From positions 3,844,001-3,908,000 of the forward strand of contig OZ247498.1 in the NCBI GenBank assembly GCA_965233675.1: 64,000 nt of DNA. Reading direction: 5' to 3'. This document shows, piece after piece, positions 36,404 through 42,830 of this stretch. The notes under the pieces were generated by a model, which was given only the letters and a program-made list of their open reading frames with translations, was not told the DNA's origin and made no database searches. Position 1 is the first letter of the stretch, and the number at the start of each line of letters is the position of its first letter. This DNA comes from SZUA-309 sp965233675 (GTDB taxonomy: Bacteria; Pseudomonadota; Gammaproteobacteria; Pseudomonadales; Azotimanducaceae). The translations under genes and the position numbers were made by a program.

Positions 36404-37390
36404 TCAACCCACTTCCGGCAGGAGCGCAGTCACGAAATCGGCGGGGTCGAAGGGGCGCAGATCATCCGCGCCTTCACCCACGCCAATGTAATAGACCGGT
36501 ATCGGTCGCCCGCTGTCCTGCAGGCTCCTGGCGATGGCAAAGATCACCCCGGCCTTCGCCGTGCCGTCGAGCTTGGTGAGGATGAGGCCGGTTACCCCGA
36601 CCGCGGCGTCGAACTCCTTCACCTGCGACAGGGCGTTCTGGCCAACGCCGGCGTCGAGCACGAGCAGCACTTCATGGGGCGCACCTTCCTGCAGTCTGCC
36701 GACCACCCGCTGCACCTTCTTGAGTTCTTCCATCAGATTGGTTTTGGCCTGAAGCCGACCCGCGGTATCGGCCAGCACCACATCCACCCCACGGCTGGCC
36801 GCCGATTGCACCGCGTCGTAAACCACGGAGGCGCTGTCGGCACCCTGACCCTGGGAAACCACGGGAATGTCTTCCCGCTCGCCCCAGGCGGAGAGCTGTT
36901 CCACAGCCGCCGCACGAAAGGTATCACCCGCCGCCAGCAGCACGGAGTGCCCGGCGCCCTTCAACTGCCGGGCCAGCTTACCGATGGTGGTGGTCTTCCC
37001 CACGCCATTCACGCCCACGAAAAAGATGACGAACGGGCGCGCTTCACCGATGACGAGGGGCCTGGCGAAAGGCACCAGCACCTGCTCCAACAAGCCAGCC
37101 AACGACTCATAGAGTGCGGCAGTGTCATTGAGCTCCTTTCGCCGCACACGGGTGGCGAGCTGGTCCATGATCTCGCGGGTCGTATCGAGCCCCACATCGG
37201 TCATCAGCAGAGCGGTCTCCAGCTCTTCGAGCGCGCCTTCGTCGATTTCTTTCTCGCCGAGAATCAGATTGCCCATACCCGACGCGAGCTGATTGCGCGT
37301 TTTGCCGAGCCCTGATTTCAGCCGACCCCAGAACCCTTTCTTGCCGGCGCCGGCCTCTGCAGCCACTGTCTGATCGTTGTTATCGCTCAC
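36404..37390 (-). CDS. ftsY: Signal recognition particle receptor FtsY
   Basis: A 328-residue SRP GTPase. The N-domain (about residues 20-110) precedes the G-domain: GVNGVGKTTTIGKLA near residue 126, DTAGRLQAK near 208, TKLDGTAKAG near 270 and the closing GVGEGADDLRPF. The acidic A-domain of E. coli FtsY is almost absent, so this is the short form common outside enterics. It receives ribosome-SRP complexes at the membrane. First gene of ftsYEX and divergent from rsmD. Confidence 0.96.
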   Translation of the reverse strand: MSDNNDQTVAAEAGAGKKGFWGRLKSGLGKTRNQLASGMGNLILGEKEIDEGALEELETALLMTDVGLDTTREIMDQLATRVRRKELNDTAALYESLAGLLEQVLVPFARPLVIGEARPFVIFFVGVNGVGKTTTIGKLARQLKGAGHSVLLAAGDTFRAAAVEQLSAWGEREDIPVVSQGQGADSASVVYDAVQSAASRGVDVVLADTAGRLQAKTNLMEELKKVQRVVGRLQEGAPHEVLLVLDAGVGQNALSQVKEFDAAVGVTGLILTKLDGTAKAGVIFAIARSLQDSGRPIPVYYIGVGEGADDLRPFDPADFVTALLPEVG

Positions 37391-37465
37391 TCATATTCCT
37401 AATGCCGCTGCGCTTCGCCGCTGCTGGGACGGTTCCGGTTTGGCGCCTTTTATCGATCCTCTTAT

Positions 37466-37485
37466 AGATCCTCTGAAGGATCTTT
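37466..37485 (+). other. Terminator-like hairpin upstream of rsmD
   Basis: AGATCC (37466-37471), loop TCTGAA, GGATCT (37478-37483), followed by TTTT. It has the shape of a short intrinsic terminator on the plus strand, yet lies in the divergent ftsY/rsmD interval where no plus-strand gene ends. GATCCTCT is also repeated at 37455-37462 and 37467-37474. It may act as an attenuator for rsmD-coaD or limit antisense transcription. Confidence 0.35.
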
Positions 37486-37566
37486 TTGACGGTCCTTCCA
37501 ATCAGTCCGTTTCAGCGGACGCTCACGCTTGCTTCCAGCCGTCGCTTGCCGCCTACTCATGAAATC

Positions 37567-38100
37567 ATGGCGAACAATGAAGTGCGCATTATCGGCGGTC
37601 AATGGAGAGGCCGGAAGCTCAGATTTCCGGATCGCCAGGGCCTGCGTCCCACCCTCGGCCGGGTCAGGGAGACGCTGTTCAACTGGTTGGCCGGACACAT
37701 CCAGAACGCCCGCTGTCTGGATCTGTATGCCGGCAGTGGCGCCCTCGGCTTCGAGGCCCTCTCCAGAGGCGCGGCAGAGGTTACCTTCGTGGAGCGGGAT
37801 CGGAAAGCGGCCGCTGCCCTGAAAGCCAATGCGGATCTGCTCGACGCGAACGCCACCATCCTTCAGATGTCCGCGGAGCGCTTTCTCGCCCGCGACTTCG
37901 AGCCCTTCGATCTGATTCTCATGGATCCACCGTTTGCCGATCACAAAGCGCACGGGCATTTACCAGCCCTGCTGGAGGTACCCCTGGCGGCTGATGGACT
38001 GCTCTACCTGGAAGCCGCCCGGCAGGACGACCTGCCCCTTCCGGAGCGGGTGGTGAAGGTTTCCAGGGCTGGCGACTGCCAGTTTGCGCTCTATCAGTAA
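37567..38100 (+). CDS. rsmD: 16S rRNA m2G966 methyltransferase
   Basis: A 177-residue methyltransferase from the ATG at 37567, whose N-terminus NEVRIIGGQWRGRKLRF is the family signature. The SAM motif is CLDLYAGSGALGFEALSRGA near residue 50, and the catalytic motif is LILMDPPFAD near 119. It modifies G966 of 16S rRNA. A longer frame from 37486 adds 27 unconserved residues and is rejected. rsmD divergent from ftsYEX and upstream of coaD is a common arrangement. Confidence 0.94.
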   Translation: MANNEVRIIGGQWRGRKLRFPDRQGLRPTLGRVRETLFNWLAGHIQNARCLDLYAGSGALGFEALSRGAAEVTFVERDRKAAAALKANADLLDANATILQMSAERFLARDFEPFDLILMDPPFADHKAHGHLPALLEVPLAADGLLYLEAARQDDLPLPERVVKVSRAGDCQFALYQ

Positions 38101-38202
38101 TCACAAACCGGGTACCGGCGCCACCGGCAGCCACCTTGCCAGTTCTCCACCGGCTGGATACCATCGCGACGCGCTGCATTTTCGCGCATGGGGGAATAAC
38201 TA

Positions 38203-38676
38203 ATGAATGTCGTTGTTTATCCGGGCTCTTTCAACCCGATCACCAACGGTCACACGGATCTGATTCATCGGGCGCTCAGCCTTTTCGACAAGGTGATCCT
38301 GGCGATCGGAACGTCTGCTCAGAAGGATCCGAAGGTGGATCTGGCGGACCGGATCGCCCTGTGCAATGAAGTACTGGCGGAATACGGCGACAAGGTGGAA
38401 GTGGACGGCTTCAACAACCTGCTGGTCGACTATGTGACGAGCAAGGGTACGAAGTTCATTCTGCGAGGATTGCGGACCGTCACCGACTTTGACTACGAGT
38501 TTCAGATGGCGGAGATGAATCAGTCACTGGACCCGGAGATCGAGTACGTATTTCTCCCCACGTCCAAGGATTGCTCCTTCATCTCTTCGACGCTGGTCCG
38601 CGAGATCGCAGCCCTGGGCGGCGATATCTCTCAGTTCGTGCATCCAGCCGTAGTGGCGTCCTACGGCCGGCGCTGA
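38203..38676 (+). CDS. coaD: Phosphopantetheine adenylyltransferase
   Basis: A 157-residue nucleotidyltransferase for the fourth step of coenzyme A synthesis. The N-terminal nucleotide motif is YPGSFNPITNGHTDLI (TxGH class), GLRTVTDFDYEFQMAEMN is near residue 90, and the second ATP motif is FISSTLVREIAALGGD near 127. It lies 102 bases after rsmD. With coaBC at 41427, two coenzyme A genes lie within 5 kb. Confidence 0.96.
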   Translation: MNVVVYPGSFNPITNGHTDLIHRALSLFDKVILAIGTSAQKDPKVDLADRIALCNEVLAEYGDKVEVDGFNNLLVDYVTSKGTKFILRGLRTVTDFDYEFQMAEMNQSLDPEIEYVFLPTSKDCSFISSTLVREIAALGGDISQFVHPAVVASYGRR

Positions 38677-38679
38677 GTC

Positions 38680-39021
38680 CTATTGAGACTCAGCCGAGTG
38701 CTGACGGCGGCCGGCAGAGCGGCAACCGAGACAGCGCACAAAAGCTTCCCGGGCAGGTCCACCAACGAGCGTATCAGCGGCTTCGCCGGCATTGCCACCC
38801 AGCAGCGAGAACGGCAGGCTCACGCCCCAGATCACTGCGCCCGCACCCGTGGCGACAATTCCGATGGGTCGCGCAACGACGGCATCCGCAACCTGGTCTT
38901 CCCAGCGCGGACCGGTTTCGAGACTACTGTAGTTGCTGCTGGCAGCCTGGCTCGGTACGGAGGCAAGCCCCAGGCCAAGCGCAACGACGGCCGTTGCGGC
39001 CGCGCGGTTCAAGCTTTTCAT
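38680..39021 (-). CDS. Small exported or membrane protein of unknown function
   Basis: A 113-residue protein from the ATG at 39021, chosen because AAGGAA lies upstream and a signal peptide follows (hydrophobic AATAVVALGLGLASVPSQAAS). The mature part has one hydrophobic segment (RPIGIVATGAGAVIWGVSLP) followed by SLLGGNAGEAADTLVGGPARE. This pattern resembles a family of short uncharacterised Pseudomonas proteins. The C-terminus has two cysteines (RCLGC). It is convergent with coaD (three-base gap) and downstream of mutM. I do not know its function. Confidence 0.65.
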   Translation of the reverse strand: MKSLNRAAATAVVALGLGLASVPSQAASSNYSSLETGPRWEDQVADAVVARPIGIVATGAGAVIWGVSLPFSLLGGNAGEAADTLVGGPAREAFVRCLGCRSAGRRQHSAESQ

Positions 39022-39074
39022 TCTCGAGTTCCTTATCCAAAAAAGCCTAGAATTCCTGGCGCACTTTAGCACCC

Positions 39075-39926
39075 TCACTGCCTAAAACCCTGAGCCCTTT
39101 GGCATTTTGGGCAATAAACCGTCGCCCGGCCACCCAGCCGGATACCCTTGAGGCGGGTGTCGCAAAGCGGACAGGGCGCTGCCGCCCGGTCATAGACGTT
39201 CAGCACCTGCTTGAAGTAGCCGGGATTGCCATCCTGATTGACAAAGTCACGCAGTGTGGTGCCCCCCATCTGAATGGCGGCTGCCAGTACCTGGCGGATC
39301 CGGTCCGCCAGCACGCCATAACCGGCCAGACTGACCCGACCCGCCTGGACCGTGGGCCGGATACCGGCCAGAAACAGCGCCTCATTGGCGTAGATGTTGC
39401 CGACTCCGACCACCACATGACCGTCCATGATGAAGTTCTTCACTGCCACCCGGCGGCCTTTCGCCCGGGACTTCAGGTAGGCGCCATCAAATCCGGGATC
39501 CAGCGGCTCGATGCCGAGATCGGCAAGGCGCGGGTGACCGGCCACGGCTCCGAGCGGGTCCGCGCCGGCTGGCGTGGGATGCCAAAGGGCGCTGCCGAAG
39601 CGGCGGGGATCGTTCAGGCGGAGGGACTGATCGCCTTCGAAGTTCAGGACCAGATGATCGTGCTTCAGAAAGTCCGCCGTCCGGGGAAGGACGCGCAGGC
39701 TGCCGGACATGCCGAGGTGGAGGATGAGCACGCCTTCCTCGAAGACGAACAGAAGATACTTGGCCCGGCGTTCCACCGTCTTCAGGCATTGCCCGGCCAG
39801 GGTTTCCGGCAGATCAACCGGCCAGCGCAGGCGCGGATCCCGGACGTCAAAGTCTTCGAGCCGCCGACCATTCAGCAGGGGCTCGACGCCCCGCCGGGTG
39901 GTTTCCACTTCCGGCAGTTCAGGCAT
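39075..39926 (-). CDS. mutM: Formamidopyrimidine-DNA glycosylase
   Basis: A 283-residue bifunctional glycosylase/AP lyase that removes 8-oxoguanine. The catalytic N-terminus is PELPEVETTRRGV (Pro2 nucleophile, Glu3), the conserved Lys is in RRAKYLLF near residue 56, the H2TH region has GVGNIYANEALF near 172, and the C-terminal zinc finger is CPLC..CPKCQ near 260-280. It is upstream of a small exported protein gene and downstream of rpmG. Confidence 0.96.
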   Translation of the reverse strand: MPELPEVETTRRGVEPLLNGRRLEDFDVRDPRLRWPVDLPETLAGQCLKTVERRAKYLLFVFEEGVLILHLGMSGSLRVLPRTADFLKHDHLVLNFEGDQSLRLNDPRRFGSALWHPTPAGADPLGAVAGHPRLADLGIEPLDPGFDGAYLKSRAKGRRVAVKNFIMDGHVVVGVGNIYANEALFLAGIRPTVQAGRVSLAGYGVLADRIRQVLAAAIQMGGTTLRDFVNQDGNPGYFKQVLNVYDRAAAPCPLCDTRLKGIRLGGRATVYCPKCQRAQGFRQ

Positions 39927-40082
39927 CAGCCGGTCTCATTCCCGTTTGCGAACAGGGGCGAGTGGCCGTGCCTGATGCGAACGAAGCAAGGCCCGAAGCT
40001 GATTCTGAAGTAAATACTCACTTTCTATCTATAGCCCACAGACTATGGAGTCGACAATACCCTGGCAACAACCGCCAGGCAC

Positions 40083-40109
40083 AAAAAAACGCGCCGGGGC
40101 GCGCTTTTT
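40083..40109 (-). terminator. Bidirectional intrinsic terminator after rpmG
   Basis: A GC-rich stem (CGCGCC with GGCGCG) is flanked by AAAAAAA on one side and TTTTT on the other. On the minus strand it ends in seven T residues 25 bases after the rpmG stop, as expected of the rpmB-rpmG operon terminator. The same sequence would also function on the plus strand. Confidence 0.8.
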
Positions 40110-40133
40110 CTGGCATCGCCGGATGGCAGGCGT

Positions 40134-40289
40134 CTACTTGATCTTCTGCTCAGTGTAGACGACGTGCTTGCGTACGACAGGGTCGTACTTTTTCATTTCC
40201 AGCTTGTCCGGCGTGGTCCGCTTGTTCTTGTCGGTGGTGTAGTAGTGACCGGTTCCGGCACTTGATACCAGCTTGATCTTATCCCGCAT
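40134..40289 (-). CDS. rpmG: 50S ribosomal protein L33
   Basis: A 51-residue protein (MRDKIKLVSSAGTGHYYTTD at its start; KKYDPVVRKHV later) matching L33. The form lacks the CxxC zinc pairs, like E. coli L33. It is encoded ten bases downstream of rpmB. An intrinsic terminator follows. I found it from the sequence because it is short. Confidence 0.95.
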   Translation of the reverse strand: MRDKIKLVSSAGTGHYYTTDKNKRTTPDKLEMKKYDPVVRKHVVYTEQKIK

Positions 40290-40299
40290 GATGTTTTCC

Positions 40300-40536
40300 T
40301 CAGACCCTCTCGCCGCGCTGACGCATATCCGCCAGTACTGCGTCGATGCCTTTCTTGTCGATGATGCGCATGCCCTTGGAAGATACCTTCAGACGGACAA
40401 AACGATTCTCGCTTTCTACCCAGAAGCGATGGGTGTGGAGATTGGGCGAAAAGCGGCGTCGGGTCTTGTTCTGCGCGTGGCTGACGTTATTTCCCGTCAT
40501 GGGACGCTTTCCGGTCACCTGACATACCTGGGACAT
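40300..40536 (-). CDS. rpmB: 50S ribosomal protein L28
   Basis: A 78-residue protein starting MSQVCQVTGKRPMTGNNVSH, the L28 signature, followed by RRRFSPNLHTHRFWVE. The start is the ATG at 40536; a longer frame adds 20 unrelated residues. rpmB-rpmG is a conserved pair. Confidence 0.96.
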   Translation of the reverse strand: MSQVCQVTGKRPMTGNNVSHAQNKTRRRFSPNLHTHRFWVESENRFVRLKVSSKGMRIIDKKGIDAVLADMRQRGERV

Positions 40537-40567
40537 GGCTGCACTGTCCTGAAAAAAATGAGGCGCG

Positions 40568-40596
40568 TTTATACCAGAGGCCCTTTCGGGTAGCAA
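40568..40596 (-). promoter_or_regulatory. Sigma-70 promoter of rpmB-rpmG
   Basis: On the minus strand TTGCTA (40596-40591), 17 bases, TATAAA (40573-40568). The transcript would start about 26 bases before the rpmB ATG. Spacing and hexamers fit a strong housekeeping promoter, as expected for ribosomal protein genes. Confidence 0.7.
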
Positions 40597-40662
40597 GAAT
40601 CCAGCTGAAATCCAGCCTGAAATGCCCCGCTGGTGGATCGGCCCGAAGGCCCGAAAATAACC

Positions 40663-41412
40663 CTACGGGTCGAGGAACCCACGTTCAGCAAAGGAAACCT
40701 CGCTTCCCTGCCCGACCACCAGATGGTCCAGCACGCGCACGTCCACCCGCCGGAGCAGGTCGGCCAGGTCCCTGGTCAGCGCCAGATCGCTGGCGCTGGG
40801 TTCAGCCACCCCGGAGGGGTGATTGTGCGCCAGAATCACCGCCGCCGCGTTCAGCTCCAGCGCCCGGCGCAACACTTCCCGCGGATGCACGGAGGCTCTA
40901 TCCACTGTGCCATGAAACAGCGCCTCGAAGCGGATCAGGCGGTGTCGATTATCCAGAAACAGACAGGCAAATATTTCTCTGGGTTGATGGGCGAGTTTCA
41001 GACGCAGAAAGCGACGCACTTCCCGGGACGACGACAATTCCGGCCCGGCTCTGAGTGCAGCCTCGGATGCCCGTTCCACCAGCGCCACAGCGGCCAGCAA
41101 CCGGCTGGCCCGGATTCTGCCGAGCCCGGGAGTGGCCAGCAGTGTGCCCGCCGGTGCCCGTAGCAGCGTCTCGGCACCACCCTGTTGCCGGCACAGCGCC
41201 GTCGCTGACTCACGGTCGGGCAGTCCCAGCCAGAGCGCGAGCAGTTCGGCATCCGTAACCGCGTCGGTTCCCGACACCAGCACCCTGGACCGGGTGGCAT
41301 CCAGATCCGCCCCCCGGGCGGCACGTTTTTCCGCCGTTCCAACCCTCAATTCAGCACCGGGATCGTCGCGCAATCCTGCGAATTCGCCCTGATTCTGACC
41401 GCCAGACCCCAT
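40663..41412 (-). CDS. radC: RadC family JAMM-domain protein
   Basis: A 249-residue protein. The N-terminal helix-hairpin-helix region (VTDAELLALWLGLPD, TPGLGRIRASRL) is followed by a JAB1/MPN-type domain with the metal motif AHNHPSGVAEPSASD near residue 195 and the upstream Glu-bearing FHGTVDRASVHPREVLRRAL. Despite its name a DNA-repair role is unproven. The start is uncertain; 41412 lies only 14 bases from the divergent coaBC start and inside its promoter. The first 35 residues are poorly conserved. Confidence 0.9.
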   Translation of the reverse strand: MGSGGQNQGEFAGLRDDPGAELRVGTAEKRAARGADLDATRSRVLVSGTDAVTDAELLALWLGLPDRESATALCRQQGGAETLLRAPAGTLLATPGLGRIRASRLLAAVALVERASEAALRAGPELSSSREVRRFLRLKLAHQPREIFACLFLDNRHRLIRFEALFHGTVDRASVHPREVLRRALELNAAAVILAHNHPSGVAEPSASDLALTRDLADLLRRVDVRVLDHLVVGQGSEVSFAERGFLDP

Positions 41413-41414
41413 GC

Positions 41415-41420
41415 TATAGT
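41415..41420 (+). promoter_or_regulatory. -10 element of coaBC
   Basis: TATAGT at 41415-41420, with TTCTGA at 41393-41398 as a weak -35. Transcription would start around 41426-41428, at the coaBC ATG, so the mRNA may be leaderless or nearly so. The element also overlaps the 5' end of radC on the other strand. Confidence 0.4.
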
Positions 41421-41426
41421 CCGCCC

Positions 41427-42725
41427 ATGAATGTGCTCTCAGACCGCAGAATCCTAGTTGGTGTGACCGGCGGTATCGCTGCGTACAAAACACCCCAGCT
41501 TGTGCGAGAACTGCGCCAGGCAGGCGCGGACGTTCAGGTGGTGATGACGGAGAGTGCGTCTCAGTTCGTCACTGCCACCAGCCTGCAGGCCGTTTCCGGT
41601 CATCCGGTTCGGAACACCCTCTGGGATGCAGCGGCCGAGGCCTCCATGGGTCATATCGAGCTCGCCCGCTGGGCGGATCTGATTCTGATCGCTCCGGCGA
41701 CCGCCGATCGCCTGAGCAGGCTGGCCACCGGCCATGCCGACGACCTGCTCGGCGCCCTGTGCCTGGCAACCCGGTCGACGATTGCCATCGCCCCCGCCAT
41801 GAACACCGTGATGTGGGAGGCACCGGCAACCCGGCGAAACCTCACCACCCTCAGAACGGATGGCGTCCAGATCATCGGCCCTGAAACCGGCGACCAGGCC
41901 TGTGGCGAAACCGGGCCAGGGCGGATGAGCGAGCCCCATGAAATCGTCGCCGCCGTCACCGACATCATCGCGACGAACCCGTCCAGAGCCACCGTCCGGG
42001 AAATCAGTCTTCAGGGCGAGGGCAGCCTGGCCGGCAGACATGTGGTGATCACCGCCGGTCCCACCCGGGAAGCCATCGATCCGGTCCGCTATATCTCCAA
42101 TCACAGTTCCGGCAAGCAGGGCTACGCCCTGGCCGCAGCCGCCCTTGCCGCCGGTGCCCGGGTCACGCTGATCAGTGGTCCGGTCATCGAACCCGTTCCT
42201 GCAGGGGCTGAGCTGATATCGGTGGAATCCGCGCGGGACATGCATGCGTCGGCGCTCGCCGCCGCGCCCGGTGCGGACCTGTTCATTGCCGTCGCGGCCG
42301 TCGCCGACTACCGGCCGGCGTCTGTCGCCGAACAGAAAATCAAGAAAACGGACAGTGTTGACGAGGGCCTGCGTCTGGACCTCGTGGAGAATCCGGACAT
42401 CGTCGCGGCCATCGCGGCACTCGCCGACAGGCCCGTGGTCGTGGGCTTCGCCGCCGAAACCCACGATGCACTTGCCCACGCCAGAGGCAAGCTGACCCGG
42501 AAGGGGCTGGATGCCATCGTGGTGAATGACGTCTCCCGGCAGGACATCGGATTCGGCACGGACGAAAACGCCGCCACCCTGATCTGGGCAGACGGGGAGG
42601 TTGCCCTGCCGAAGCAGAACAAAACCGACCTGTCCCGGGCCATCCTCGCAAAGCTCACCGAGCTCTTCATGCACCGGTTTGTGCGCCAGTTAGCGAACAC
42701 AAACCCGGATAACGCGGCAAAATAG
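41427..42725 (+). CDS. coaBC: Bifunctional phosphopantothenoylcysteine decarboxylase/synthetase
   Basis: A 432-residue fusion. The CoaC flavoprotein domain (about residues 1-190) has GVTGGIAAYK, the active-site His in MGHIELARWAD near 74, and PAMNTVMW near 128. The CoaB domain (about 205-425) has ITAGPTREAIDPVRYISNHS near 208 and the Lys-bearing KIKKTDS near 305. It catalyses two steps of coenzyme A synthesis. In many relatives dut follows directly; here the next gene is algC. Confidence 0.96.
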   Translation: MNVLSDRRILVGVTGGIAAYKTPQLVRELRQAGADVQVVMTESASQFVTATSLQAVSGHPVRNTLWDAAAEASMGHIELARWADLILIAPATADRLSRLATGHADDLLGALCLATRSTIAIAPAMNTVMWEAPATRRNLTTLRTDGVQIIGPETGDQACGETGPGRMSEPHEIVAAVTDIIATNPSRATVREISLQGEGSLAGRHVVITAGPTREAIDPVRYISNHSSGKQGYALAAAALAAGARVTLISGPVIEPVPAGAELISVESARDMHASALAAAPGADLFIAVAAVADYRPASVAEQKIKKTDSVDEGLRLDLVENPDIVAAIAALADRPVVVGFAAETHDALAHARGKLTRKGLDAIVVNDVSRQDIGFGTDENAATLIWADGEVALPKQNKTDLSRAILAKLTELFMHRFVRQLANTNPDNAAK

Positions 42726-42830
42726 CCACTGGCCTCTCCCGCATCGGGCCACTAACATAGCCGCGGCATCCGCGCGTCACCCGCACGAGGTGGCTTAAGT
42801 TTGCCCCCCACATCTCGCAAGGACGGACAG

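Noticed and set aside
40610..40662. GGCC-TTCG-GGCC hairpin after radC as an intrinsic terminator
   Set aside because: The stem is four base pairs and the T-run precedes rather than follows it on the radC strand.
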